The position numbers and the translations under genes were made by a program. DNA of 64,000 nt from Chryseobacterium sp. SC28 (GTDB lineage: Bacteria > Bacteroidota > Bacteroidia > Flavobacteriales > Weeksellaceae): contig NZ_QOVY01000002.1 of assembly GCF_003932955.1 (NCBI RefSeq), forward strand, positions 168,154-232,153, in the 5' to 3' direction. Position 1 is the first letter of the stretch. Each line of letters begins with the position of its first letter. The notes under the pieces were generated by a model. It ran no database searches and was not told the DNA's origin. It saw only the letters and a program-made list of their open reading frames with translations. Positions 1 through 8,047 of the stretch are shown piece by piece.

Positions 1-156
1 AATTTTATATTATTCGAGGTGCAAAAGTACAGTTTTTCTTTCTAAAACACAAACACTTATCAGGAACTTTTGATATTTATAATTTCGCGAGTCTGTGAGC
101 CTCTTTCATTCCTGAAATCTGCCAGAAACTTAATTTATAAATCTTTTATAAGCGAA

Positions 157-222
157 ACGGCTCCGTGAACCTAAAACAGCCGGTTATTTTAAAAATATTT
201 GTGGACTTTGTGTTCAAAAAAC
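157..222 (+). repeat. Leader repeat, copy 1 (before GH3 gene)
   Basis: A diverged copy of the intergenic leader repeat that precedes the paa genes around 48-55 kb. It carries a first half with GTGAACCTAAAA and a second half reading TTTGTGGACTTTGTGTTCAAAA. It ends about 31 nt before the ATG of the GH3 gene and is in the same orientation. A fainter related stretch (GTCTGTGAGCCTC) lies near position 90. The function is unknown. Confidence 0.7.
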
Positions 223-253
223 TATAAATTTGACAATAGAATTTCCTGTATTA

Positions 254-1753
254 ATGATCAATTTTATAAAGAAAAATATTGCCCTCTGGTGGGCCAAAAG
301 TCATGTCGCCAAAACGAAGAATTTCAAAGCCAATGCGGTTAAGGATCAGGAAGAACTCTTGCTTGCCCTCGTCAAAACGGCTGAGAAAACCTTGTTCGGA
401 AGAGAACATCAATTCGAAAATATAAAAAATGTTCAGGATTTTCAGAGTCAGATCCCCATCGCAGATTACGAAGATCTGAAACCTTACATCGAGAAAATCA
501 AAAAAGGACAATCCAAAATCCTTTGGCCGGGGTTGCCCGAATATTTTGCAAAAACTTCCGGAACCACTTCCGGCGCCAAATACATCCCGATTTCCAAAGA
601 AGCGATGCCTTTCCAGATCGCGGCCGCTCAAAGTGCAATCTTTCATTACATCGCTCAAAAAAACAACGCCGATTTTGTGAACGGAAAAATGATTTTCCTG
701 CAAGGTTCGCCAGTTCTGGAAGAAATCAACGGCATCAAAGTCGGCAGACTTTCCGGAATCGTAGCGCATCACATCCCCAATTATCTCCAAAAAAACCGAC
801 TGCCAAGCTGGGAAACCAACTGCATCGAAGATTGGGAAACCAAGATCGATAAAATAGTAGAAGAAACCGAGAACCAAAATATGACCCTGATTTCCGGAAT
901 TCCGCCCTGGCTGATTATGTATTTCGAGAAGTTGATTGACAAACACGGAAGAAAAATCACAGAGATTTTCCCGAAGCTTCAGCTCATAATAACGGGCGGA
1001 GTAAACTACGAGCCCTATCGAGACAAGATGAACGAATTGCTGGGGAAACCTGTCGATATCATTCAGACGTTTCCGGCATCGGAGGGTTTTTTTGCTTTTC
1101 AGGACGATTTTACCAAAGAAGGCTTGTTGCTGCTGACCCATCACGGGATTTTCTACGAATTTGTGCCCCTGGAGCAATATGGCAAACCCAATGCAGAAAG
1201 ATTGACGCTGAAAGATGTGGAACTGAACAAAGATTATGCTTTGATTTTGACGACCAATGCCGGGCTTTGGGCTTATTCGATTGGTGATGTGGTGCGTTTT
1301 ATTGATAAAAATCCTTATAGGATTCTGGTTTCCGGAAGAACCAAACATTTCACTTCGGCGTTTGGCGAGCACGTGATTGCGTTTGAAGTGGAAGAAGCTT
1401 TGAAAGCGACTGTCGAGAAATTTCCTGCTCAGATTACGGAGTTCCATCTGGCTCCGCAAGTGAATCCGGCGGAAGGTTTGCCCTACCACGAATGGTTCAT
1501 AGAGTTTGGAAAAGAACCTGATCATTTTGATAATTTTAAATCTGAATTGGATTTGCAGTTGAGGAAACGAAACACCTATTATGACGATCTGATTTCCGGA
1601 AATATTCTTCGGCCGCTAATGATTACGAAATTAAAGAAAAATGCGTTTCAGGAGTACGCGAAATCTGAAGGGAAATTGGGCGGTCAAAACAAAATCCCGA
1701 GATTGGCAAATGATCGGAAGATTGGGGATTTTTTGTCGAAGTTTAAATTATAA
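254..1753 (+). CDS. GH3 auxin-responsive promoter family protein (acyl-acid amido synthetase-like)
   Basis: A 499-residue protein of the GH3 branch of the acyl-adenylate-forming superfamily. Plant members join amino acids to auxins or jasmonate through an acyl-AMP intermediate; the substrate of bacterial members is unknown. The nucleotide-binding motif SGTTSGAKYIP is seen at about residues 100-110, and the C-terminal SIGDVVRF and SGRTKHF segments also fit GH3. The length is usual for bacterial homologues. I start at the ATG at 254; an in-frame TTG at 230 would add eight residues with no family support. The gene stands alone, with a paa-type leader repeat upstream and a hairpin element downstream. 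Confidence 0.85.
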   Translation: MINFIKKNIALWWAKSHVAKTKNFKANAVKDQEELLLALVKTAEKTLFGREHQFENIKNVQDFQSQIPIADYEDLKPYIEKIKKGQSKILWPGLPEYFAKTSGTTSGAKYIPISKEAMPFQIAAAQSAIFHYIAQKNNADFVNGKMIFLQGSPVLEEINGIKVGRLSGIVAHHIPNYLQKNRLPSWETNCIEDWETKIDKIVEETENQNMTLISGIPPWLIMYFEKLIDKHGRKITEIFPKLQLIITGGVNYEPYRDKMNELLGKPVDIIQTFPASEGFFAFQDDFTKEGLLLLTHHGIFYEFVPLEQYGKPNAERLTLKDVELNKDYALILTTNAGLWAYSIGDVVRFIDKNPYRILVSGRTKHFTSAFGEHVIAFEVEEALKATVEKFPAQITEFHLAPQVNPAEGLPYHEWFIEFGKEPDHFDNFKSELDLQLRKRNTYYDDLISGNILRPLMITKLKKNAFQEYAKSEGKLGGQNKIPRLANDRKIGDFLSKFKL

Positions 1754-1818
1754 CTGAAGAGAACTTCTGGAATGACCCAACCGGTTTTTTATCTTTTGCT
1801 GTTAATTTTTTGTATAAA

Positions 1819-1937
1819 CCCATAGCCCTGATAGCAGCGGCATCCTTTTTTGGCATTGCGGTGAAAACGTGGAAAAGATGTTGAACGTGGATCGCAATGC
1901 CAAAAAAGATATAGCGGATAGCAGGAAATAGCTCCTT
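1819..1937. repeat. Dispersed hairpin element, copy A
   Basis: An imperfect inverted repeat. The left arm CATAGCCCTGATAGCAGCGG continues into CATCCTTTTTTGGCATTGCG and pairs with a right arm CGCAATGCCAAAAAAGAT followed by ATAGCGGATAGCAGGAAATA. The innermost stem, TTTTTGGCATTGCG (1847-1860) against CGCAATGCCAAAAA (1893-1906), is perfect over 14 bp with a 32-nt loop. Related elements lie near 39460, 50024 and 51633. Role unknown; it could be an RNA structure, a terminator or a MITE-like element. Confidence 0.75.
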
Positions 1938-1999
1938 AAAAATAAAAATAAAATAGCGAATGGGTTTTGAAAATCTATGTATAATTACGCACTTTCCAC

Positions 2000-2007
2000 T
2001 ACTTTTG
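2000..2007 (+). promoter_or_regulatory. -7 box TACTTTTG, nearly leaderless start
   Basis: TACTTTTG matches the Bacteroidetes -7 consensus TAnnTTTG and ends only 4 nt before the ATG at 2012, so transcription would begin at or next to the start codon. No good -33 TTTG is seen at the usual spacing. Confidence 0.5.
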
Positions 2008-2011
2008 CAAG

Positions 2012-3247
2012 ATGATTTCGTTCACGCCGCTCCGGGTTCTAAACAACATAGAGTTTAGGCATCTTTTATCGGGCAGATTTTTCCTCATCATCGCATTCCG
2101 GATGCTGGCAACGCTGCTCGGCTGGTGGGTTTATCAATTGACGAGGGATCCATTTTCCATTGGTTTGATTGGTCTTTCTGAGGTGATTCCGGCGGTTTCC
2201 TGCGCGCTGTATGCCGGACACGTGATCGACATGAATGAAAAGAAGCGCTTGCTTCTGATTTGCAATTATGCCTATGTTTTTCTGATCAGTTTGCTTTTGA
2301 TTCCGGCGTTTCTGGGTCATAGGCTGCAGTGGACGGGTCACGAGATTACGTATTTTATCTACGTCGTTATTTTCTTCACGGGGATTTGCCGGGCATTTAT
2401 CGGGCCGCTGGTTCCGAGTATGATTCCGAGAATTGTGAAGCAGGAGAACTTGCCGTACGCCGTGACGCTGAACCAAGCTACTTTTCTGATTGCGTCGGTC
2501 TCCGGGCACGCGTTATGTGGTTTTCTGATTGCTTTGATTACTATTAAGTGGACTTTGGTCGTGATTGTCGGCTGTATGCTTTTGGCGTCTTTATTTTTTG
2601 GGACGGTCAACAGGCAGTTTTCGGAGAATAAAAATCAGGATGTGAATGTTTTTGAAAGTATGAAGGAAGGGCTTTCCTACATTTATAAAACCAAAGAAAT
2701 CTTTGCGGCGCAGATGCTCGATATGTTTGCGGTGCTTTTTGGTGGTGCGGTGGCGATGATTCCGGTTTTTGCGAGTGATATTCTGAAAGTGGGTTCCGAA
2801 GGTTTTGGATTGCTGAATGCGGCTTCCGATATCGGTTCGATGTTGATTATCATTACGCTTTCATTGGTTCCGTTGAGGAGGAATCAGGGGATGATTTTGC
2901 TTTTCGTGGCTGCCGGATTTGGACTGTGCATCATCGGCTTCGGATTGTCGAAAATGTATTGGCTCTCGTTCGCCTTCTTGGTTTTGAGCGGAATGTTGGA
3001 CGGCATCAGCGTTGTAATCAGAGGAACTATTGTACAGCTGAAAACGCCGGAGGAAATCCGTGGACGGGTTTTGAGCGTGAATTCAATTTTTATAATGTCT
3101 AGTAATGAGTTGGGGCAATTTGAAAGTGGACTGGCGGCGAAGTTGATGGGCGTTGTCCGGTCCGTGGTTTTTGGTGGCGCGATGACGGTTTTGACGGCTT
3201 TGGTTATCGGCGCGACTTCTAAGAAATTGAGGAAGATGGAGTATTAA
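2012..3247 (+). CDS. MFS transporter
   Basis: A 411-residue integral membrane protein with about 12 hydrophobic segments and the loop pattern of the major facilitator superfamily, closest in feel to the EntS/MFS_3 group of exporters (FRMLATLLGWWVYQLT near the N-terminus; a conserved DGISVVIRGTIVQL segment in the second half). Substrate unknown. The start is the ATG at 2012 just after a -7 box. It is monocistronic, with a weak palindromic terminator after it and a hairpin element before it. Confidence 0.85.
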   Translation: MISFTPLRVLNNIEFRHLLSGRFFLIIAFRMLATLLGWWVYQLTRDPFSIGLIGLSEVIPAVSCALYAGHVIDMNEKKRLLLICNYAYVFLISLLLIPAFLGHRLQWTGHEITYFIYVVIFFTGICRAFIGPLVPSMIPRIVKQENLPYAVTLNQATFLIASVSGHALCGFLIALITIKWTLVVIVGCMLLASLFFGTVNRQFSENKNQDVNVFESMKEGLSYIYKTKEIFAAQMLDMFAVLFGGAVAMIPVFASDILKVGSEGFGLLNAASDIGSMLIIITLSLVPLRRNQGMILLFVAAGFGLCIIGFGLSKMYWLSFAFLVLSGMLDGISVVIRGTIVQLKTPEEIRGRVLSVNSIFIMSSNELGQFESGLAAKLMGVVRSVVFGGAMTVLTALVIGATSKKLRKMEY

Positions 3248-3256
3248 ACCATTTTC

Positions 3257-3280
3257 AAAAGAAATATTTCTTTTTGTTTT
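3257..3280 (+). terminator. Weak palindromic terminator candidate
   Basis: AAAAGAAATATTTCTTTT is a perfect palindrome followed by TGTTTTG, between the stop of the MFS gene and the convergent toxin gene. The stem is all A/T except two G/C pairs, so this is a weak call. Confidence 0.3.
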
Positions 3281-3282
3281 GT

Positions 3283-3540
3283 TTAGTAATGCCCTCTGAG
3301 TGATTCGATATAAATGATCTCGTCAATCACTTCATAGACGATTCTATGTTCCTGGTTGAGCCTTCTGCTCCAGGAACCTGTCAGACTGTATTTTAAAGGT
3401 TCTGGTTTACCAATGCCTTCAAATGGATTTTCCTGAATACTTTCTAATATTTCGGAAATTTTCTTTTGAATAAATTTATTTCCGGACTTTCTCCAAAATT
3501 CTAAATCCTTTTGGGCTTGTTTGGTAAATTCTATTTCCAT
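3283..3540 (-). CDS. Txe/YoeB family mRNA interferase toxin
   Basis: An 85-residue protein with the full YoeB pattern: a Glu in the GIGKPEPLK segment, an Arg in SRRLNQEHRIVYEV, and a C-terminal GHY matching the catalytic His-Tyr end of the family. YoeB/Txe toxins cleave mRNA at the ribosomal A site. The start codon lies inside the 3' end of the upstream antitoxin gene (10-nt overlap), the usual coupling for such pairs. The length equals E. coli YoeB within one residue. Confidence 0.9.
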   Translation of the reverse strand: MEIEFTKQAQKDLEFWRKSGNKFIQKKISEILESIQENPFEGIGKPEPLKYSLTGSWSRRLNQEHRIVYEVIDEIIYIESLRGHY

Positions 3541-3725
3541 AGATCTTTGAGAGCGATCTTTTTGGTTTCACCATTTGAGATTTCTTTTCTTGATTTTTCA
3601 ATCTTGGAAACAAAATCTTTGTTGTAAGCATCTTCATTCTCGACGAAATCTACTTCCATCGCTTTAAGAATGGTTTTAATTTTCGCCAGTTCTTTTTTGT
3701 TTTTTGGATTTATAGTAATTGTCAT
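3531..3725 (-). CDS. Antitoxin of the YoeB-type pair (DUF2683-like)
   Basis: A 64-residue, charged, probably helical protein directly upstream of and overlapping the YoeB-type toxin gene. The opening MTITINPKNKKELAKIKTIL and the downstream EDAY segment recall small Bacteroidetes antitoxins of the DUF2683 type rather than the Phd/YefM antitoxin paired with YoeB in enterobacteria. The assignment as antitoxin rests mainly on order and overlap. It probably binds its own promoter with the toxin; no clear operator was seen in the 32 nt before glmM. Confidence 0.75.
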   Translation of the reverse strand: MTITINPKNKKELAKIKTILKAMEVDFVENEDAYNKDFVSKIEKSRKEISNGETKKIALKDLWK

Positions 3726-3757
3726 CTTTAAATTTGCATTAAAATTAATAAAAATAT

Positions 3758-5140
3758 TTATATCAAACTCCTGATTTTCGCAATCATATCATCACCCAAT
3801 TTATCAGCTTCTTTCTGAGAAAAAGCCTCTGTATAAATTCTGATAATCGGTTCTGTATTCGATTTTCTGAGGTGAACCCAATTTTCAGGGAAATCGATTT
3901 TGACACCGTCAACCGTTGAGATTTCTTCGTTCTTATATTCTTCCTGAACTTTGATTAATAAAGCATCTACGTCGATATCCGGCGTTAGTTCGATTTTCTT
4001 TTTGCCCATAAAATAGCTTGGATAAGTCGCTCTCAATTCCGAAACCGTTTTGTTTTCTTTGGCCAAATGTGTCAAGAATAATGCAATGCCAACCAAAGAA
4101 TCACGACCGTAATGCAGCTCTGGATAGATGATGCCTCCGTTTCCTTCACCGCCGATCACGGCATTTTTTTCTTTCATCAAGGTCACAACATTCACTTCTC
4201 CAACCGCACTTGCGAAATATTCTGAATCAAGGTTTTTAGCAACGTCTCTCAAGGCTCGGCTGGACGAAAGATTGGAAATCGCCACGCCTTTTTTATCTTT
4301 CAAAAGGTAATCTGCAACCGCCACCAACGTATATTCTTCGCCAAACATTTCGCCTTTTTCATCGATGAAAGCCAATCGGTCAACATCCGGATCTACCACG
4401 ATGCCCAAATCTGCTTTTTCCCGAACCACCAATTCGCAAATGTCGCCAAGATGCTCTTTCAGAGGTTCCGGATTGTGAGGAAATTGTCCGGTTGGCTCGC
4501 AATAAAGCTTCACAACTTCGACACCGAGTTTTTCCAAAAGTGGAGGAATCGAAATCCCACCCGTAGAGTTTACTGCATCAAGTACGACTTTGAATTTCTT
4601 AGCTTTTATCGCTTCGACATGTACTGTTGGTAAATCTAAAATTTGTTTGATATGAATATCGAAAGCGTCATTTCGAGTTTCATATTGTCCCAAATCATCC
4701 ACTTCTGCGTAACAGAAATCTTCATTTTCCGCCAACGCCAAAACTTCTGCACCGTTGTCTCCACTGATGAATTCGCCTTTGTCATTCAATAATTTCAAGG
4801 CATTCCATTGTTTTGGATTATGAGAAGCGGTGAGGATGATTCCGCCGTCGGCTCTAAGTTCGGGAACCATTATTTCTACCGTCGGCGTTGTGGAAAGCCC
4901 CAAATCCACCACATTGATTCCCAAACCTTGCAAAGTTGAAGCCACAAGAGAAGAAACCATTTGACCGGAAATCCTCGCATCGCGACCGATGACGAGCGTT
5001 AAATCTTTTTTATTTTTATTGTTCTGAAGCCAGGTTCCGAATGCCGAAGCAAATTTCACGATATCCAGCGGGGTCAAGTTATCATTGACGCGGCCGCCAA
5101 TCGTTCCGCGAATTCCTGAGATTGATTTTATTAAAGCCAT
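3758..5140 (-). CDS. glmM: Phosphoglucosamine mutase
   Basis: A 460-residue member of the alpha-D-phosphohexomutase family. It converts glucosamine-6-phosphate to glucosamine-1-phosphate for UDP-GlcNAc, and so for peptidoglycan and LPS. The active-site phosphoserine loop TASHNP, the Mg-binding DPDVDRLA, the sugar loop GGEGNGG and the phosphate-binding RKSNTEPIIRIY are all visible in order. The length fits the Bacteroidetes form annotated as GlmM. A phosphomannomutase role cannot be excluded from sequence alone. A -7 box TATTTTTG lies 21 nt upstream. Confidence 0.85.
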   Translation of the reverse strand: MALIKSISGIRGTIGGRVNDNLTPLDIVKFASAFGTWLQNNKNKKDLTLVIGRDARISGQMVSSLVASTLQGLGINVVDLGLSTTPTVEIMVPELRADGGIILTASHNPKQWNALKLLNDKGEFISGDNGAEVLALAENEDFCYAEVDDLGQYETRNDAFDIHIKQILDLPTVHVEAIKAKKFKVVLDAVNSTGGISIPPLLEKLGVEVVKLYCEPTGQFPHNPEPLKEHLGDICELVVREKADLGIVVDPDVDRLAFIDEKGEMFGEEYTLVAVADYLLKDKKGVAISNLSSSRALRDVAKNLDSEYFASAVGEVNVVTLMKEKNAVIGGEGNGGIIYPELHYGRDSLVGIALFLTHLAKENKTVSELRATYPSYFMGKKKIELTPDIDVDALLIKVQEEYKNEEISTVDGVKIDFPENWVHLRKSNTEPIIRIYTEAFSQKEADKLGDDMIAKIRSLI

Positions 5141-5161
5141 TTATCAGATTTTAAGATGGGG

Positions 5162-5169
5162 CAAAAATA
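5162..5169 (-). promoter_or_regulatory. -7 box for glmM
   Basis: On the minus strand TATTTTTG fits TAnnTTTG and lies 21 nt before the glmM start. A convincing -33 element is not seen. Confidence 0.45.
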
Positions 5170-5221
5170 CAACAATCTCACTTTTTGGTAAAAATAAAAA
5201 CGCCCGAGAATACTTTTTCAT

Positions 5222-5365
5222 TTACGAGCATCCACAATCCGGACCGCAGTTTTTCCCGCCACTCTTCTTAGAAAAAGTCTTGACGATTTTTCGGACACTG
5301 AAATAGACCGCCGCTAAAACCATTAGCCCGATGATGATGTATTGTATGATTAATGAATTGTCCAT
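5222..5365 (-). CDS. FeoB-associated Cys-rich membrane protein
   Basis: A 47-residue protein: MDNSLIIQYIIIGLMVLAAV forms one membrane helix, then a basic stretch (VRKIVKTFSKK), then a Cys tail GGKNCGPDCGCS. This is the layout of the small FeoB-associated proteins found after feoB in many Bacteroidetes, thought to help ferrous iron uptake. It lies downstream of feoB on the same strand. Its 5' half is repeated twice more in the gap to feoB (start codons at 5486 and 5607), so the intact copy is the one farthest from feoB. Confidence 0.85.
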   Translation of the reverse strand: MDNSLIIQYIIIGLMVLAAVYFSVRKIVKTFSKKSGGKNCGPDCGCS

Positions 5366-5402
5366 ATTTCTATCCGTCAAACCTTCAAGGTTTCAAAAAC
5401 CT

Positions 5403-5486
5403 TCAAGGTTTTAAATTACTGAAATAGACCGCCGCCAAAACCATTAGCCCGATGATGATGTATTGTATGATTAATGAATTGTCCAT
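5403..5486 (-). pseudogene. Truncated second copy of FeoB-associated gene
   Basis: The start and membrane helix are identical in frame to the intact gene, but the duplicated unit ends after YFS and reading continues into the spacer repeat as NLKP then a stop, giving a 27-residue peptide with no Cys tail. It could still be translated as a bare membrane helix. Confidence 0.7.
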
Positions 5487-5540
5487 ATTTCTATCCGTCA
5501 AACCTTCAAGGTTTTGGAAACCTTGAAGGTTTTAAATTAC

Positions 5541-5607
5541 TGAAATAGACCGCCGCCAAAAAACAATAGCCGATAATGATCTATTGTATGATTAATGAGT
5601 TGTCCAT
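5541..5607 (-). pseudogene. Degenerate third copy of FeoB-associated gene
   Basis: The start MDNSLIIQ is kept, but codon 9 has become TAG and the following helix codons have drifted and shifted. This is the oldest-looking unit and lies next to the feoB stop codon. Confidence 0.75.
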
Positions 5608-5659
5608 ATTTCTATCCTCAAACCTTCAAGGTTTCCAAAACCTTGAAGGTTTTAATTAA

Positions 5660-7696
5660 TTATTTCAAAATCTGATAAACAATCAATGCCGAAAAGTATG
5701 CCAAAAAAGTCATAGAAACTGTTTGTATCAAGGTCCATTTCAGACTTTGAGTTTCTCTGTAAACGACCGCGATGGTGGAGATGCACTGCATCGCAAAGGC
5801 ATAAAATATTAATATCGAAACGCCTGTGGCAAAACTGAAAACCTTCTCGCCATTGGGATGCCTATCCAACCTCATTTTCTCGATCAATCGGCCTTCCGGC
5901 GCCTTTTCGTCCAAGCTGTACAGCGTTGATAATGTTCCCACGAAAACTTCCCGAGCTGCAAAACTGCTTAGGATTCCGATTCCCATTTTCCAGTCGTAGC
6001 CCAATGGTGCAATCGCAGGTTCTATGGTGCGACCGATCTTTCCGAGATAGGATTTTTCCAGTTTCACACCGGACTCGATGGTTTTATTTTCATTTTCTGA
6101 AGGTCCAAAATAACTTAAAGTCCACAAAATAATACTGACCGTGAAGATGACCTTGCCGGCGCCGGTGATAAAATCCCAAACCTTGCCTAAAACCAATTTG
6201 AAATCGTAGCCAAACAGCGGCATTTTGTAAGTCGGGAGATCCATCACAAGGAAACTTTTGATTTTGGTCTTAATTATATTTTTCAGAATTAACGAAGAAA
6301 GCAATGACATCGCAAAACCTAGAAAATACATCGCCATCAAAGCAATTGCTCTATATTTTATCCCAAAAAAATTGCCGTTTGGAATGATCAATCCGATGAT
6401 AATGCTGTAAACCGGAAGTCGCGCAGAGCACGTCATAAAAGGCGTTACGAGAATCGTGATCAGCCTTTCCTTGATATTTTCAATATTTCTCGTAGACATT
6501 ATCGCAGGAATTGCACAAGCCGTTCCCGAAACCAGCGGAACAATACTTTTCCCATTCAGTCCAAAAGGGCGTAAAAACCTGTCCATCAAGAAAATAACCC
6601 TCGCCATATAGCCGGAATCTTCTAATAAATAAAGAAAATAGAGCAAAATCCCGATTTGTGGGGCAAAAATGACGATTCCGCCGATGCCTGGAAGAATTCC
6701 GTGCGAAATTAAAGAATTAATAGGACCGTCCGGCAGATGCTCAGCAGAGAATGCGGATAGCCAGCTGAATGCACTTTCGATCCAGCTCATCGGATATTCG
6801 GCTAGGAAAAAAACGCTTTGAAAAATCAATAATAGAATTAAAAAGAAAATCAAATAGCCCCAAACCGGATGAACCAAGATTCTGTCGAGTTTCTCCGTCA
6901 GCAGCTGTTTTCTTTGTGGGATTTTTTCCGTTGTTTCGGAGATTATTTTATCGATATTCTGGTATCGGCGCACGGTTTCTTGGATTTGCAAGCGTTTCGG
7001 TACGCTGCATTTTGCATCTTCTTGGGTGATGATTTCATTGATTCTTTCGATCTTTCCGAGATAAGTGTCGGCGGCCAAAAGTGTCCAGATTTTGTAAAGA
7101 TTTTCGTCGTTCGTTTTTTGTGCAATTTTATAGACCAAACCCTTGTGCTCCATTGGGATTTCGAAACTGCTGTGTGAAGATTTCCGGAATTGGTTGAGGA
7201 AAACCGCTTCCCGCACGTCTTCGATTCCCCAATGTTCTTTGGCATTCGTTCTGAGAATCGTGACATTTAACTTTTGGGAAAGTTTTTCTGTATTGATGAT
7301 AATGCCTCGCTTTTCCGCTTCATCAATTTGGTTGACAAGCATCAAAATCGGAATACCAAGATCCTGAATTTGCTGAAACAGAAGCAGACTCCGCTTCATA
7401 TTGAGCGCATCAGCAATGTAGATGACGCCAACGTAGTTGCCTTCTTCCTGTATCAGATATCGGGAAAAAATGGCTTCGTCTTCGGACGTCGGGTAGATGC
7501 TATAAGAACCGGGCAGATCGATAATCTCGACTTCTTCGTCTTTGTAAGTATATTTGCCGGAAAGGCTGGCAACGGTGACCCCGGCGTAATTTCCGGTTTT
7601 TTGTTTGCTGTTGCAAAGTGTGTTGAAAAGTGTGGACTTGCCGACATTCGGATTTCCGACCAGCAAAACCTGTTTTTGTTTTTTCGGATCTTGCAT
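5660..7696 (-). CDS. feoB: Ferrous iron transport protein B
   Basis: A 678-residue inner-membrane Fe(II) transporter with an N-terminal G protein domain: P-loop GNPNVGKST at residues 14-22, switch II DLPGSYS, and NQID as the G4 motif. A helical linker follows, then a C-terminal membrane domain of about eight to ten helices with two Gate-like repeats (GSGTACAIPAIM-type and CSARLPVY segments). Its ATG shares one base with the stop of feoA (TAATG), so the two are translationally coupled. The length is normal for the Bacteroidetes form. Confidence 0.95.
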   Translation of the reverse strand: MQDPKKQKQVLLVGNPNVGKSTLFNTLCNSKQKTGNYAGVTVASLSGKYTYKDEEVEIIDLPGSYSIYPTSEDEAIFSRYLIQEEGNYVGVIYIADALNMKRSLLLFQQIQDLGIPILMLVNQIDEAEKRGIIINTEKLSQKLNVTILRTNAKEHWGIEDVREAVFLNQFRKSSHSSFEIPMEHKGLVYKIAQKTNDENLYKIWTLLAADTYLGKIERINEIITQEDAKCSVPKRLQIQETVRRYQNIDKIISETTEKIPQRKQLLTEKLDRILVHPVWGYLIFFLILLLIFQSVFFLAEYPMSWIESAFSWLSAFSAEHLPDGPINSLISHGILPGIGGIVIFAPQIGILLYFLYLLEDSGYMARVIFLMDRFLRPFGLNGKSIVPLVSGTACAIPAIMSTRNIENIKERLITILVTPFMTCSARLPVYSIIIGLIIPNGNFFGIKYRAIALMAMYFLGFAMSLLSSLILKNIIKTKIKSFLVMDLPTYKMPLFGYDFKLVLGKVWDFITGAGKVIFTVSIILWTLSYFGPSENENKTIESGVKLEKSYLGKIGRTIEPAIAPLGYDWKMGIGILSSFAAREVFVGTLSTLYSLDEKAPEGRLIEKMRLDRHPNGEKVFSFATGVSILIFYAFAMQCISTIAVVYRETQSLKWTLIQTVSMTFLAYFSALIVYQILK

Positions 7697-7950
7697 TATT
7701 CCAAGAGTTCTACTTTGATGAATTTTGCTTCCTGTTCCCGCAAAGCCACTTTTGTCTTTTCGGCGCCATATTCTATATAAAGCGGACCGCCGAAGGGTGC
7801 TTGAAAGAGGACTTGGAATAAGGTTTCCGGAAGCAGTCCCATTTCCAGAATTTTGGTAGGCATCTGCAGATTTTCGTTGTCATAGCCAATGATTTTTCCG
7901 ATTTTGTTCTTCGGGAAACAGCAGAGCTTATCAATGTGCTTTTTTTGCAA
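7696..7950 (-). CDS. feoA: Ferrous iron transport protein A
   Basis: An 84-residue cytoplasmic SH3-like protein of the FeoA family, which acts with FeoB in Fe(II) uptake. The central pattern LEMGLLPETLFQVLFQAPFGGP is typical (glycine after the Leu-Glu-Met, then a PFGGP turn). The only usable start is a TTG at 7950; an in-frame stop lies a short way upstream and no ATG is available. A -7 box (TATCTTTG) lies 19 nt before it. Co-transcribed with feoB. Confidence 0.9.
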   Translation of the reverse strand: MQKKHIDKLCCFPKNKIGKIIGYDNENLQMPTKILEMGLLPETLFQVLFQAPFGGPLYIEYGAEKTKVALREQEAKFIKVELLE

Positions 7951-7969
7951 GACGATTTTTTTTTGGATT

Positions 7970-7977
7970 ACAAAGAT
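7970..7977 (-). promoter_or_regulatory. -7 box of the feoAB operon
   Basis: TATCTTTG on the minus strand, 19 nt before the feoA TTG start. No Fur-like palindrome could be made out by eye. Confidence 0.5.
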
Positions 7978-8014
7978 AGCTTATTTTAAATAAATCTAAA
8001 TAAGATATTTGTCA

Positions 8015-8043
8015 CAAAAAAACCGGAAATTTCTTCCGGTTTC
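8015..8043 (-). terminator. Rho-independent terminator of GLPGLI gene
   Basis: On the minus strand, AAACCGGAAGAAATTTCCGGTTTTTTTG forms a GC-containing stem (AACCGGAA/TTCCGGTT) followed by a T-run, just after the GLPGLI stop codon. Confidence 0.8.
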
Positions 8044-8047
8044 GTGT

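Larger units (their letters stand above)
5300..5655. repeat. Tandem triplication (121-bp period) between feoB and its Cys-rich partner
   Basis: Three units of about 121 bp. Each holds the first two dozen codons of the FeoB-associated gene (minus strand) and a palindromic spacer built from AACCTTCAAGGTTT and its complement. The three start codons lie at 5365, 5486 and 5607, exactly 121 nt apart. Units 1 and 2 are almost identical; unit 3 has diverged. The spacer hairpins lie at about 5378-5414, 5499-5534 and 5618-5654. Confidence 0.9.

Noticed and set aside
1..156. A further gene at the left edge
   Set aside because: No open frame of useful length or similarity; the stretch holds AT-rich sequence and faint leader-repeat fragments only.
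251..1525. A 424-codon open frame on the minus strand opposite the GH3 gene
   Set aside because: Shadow frame of a well supported gene; no motif, no promoter.
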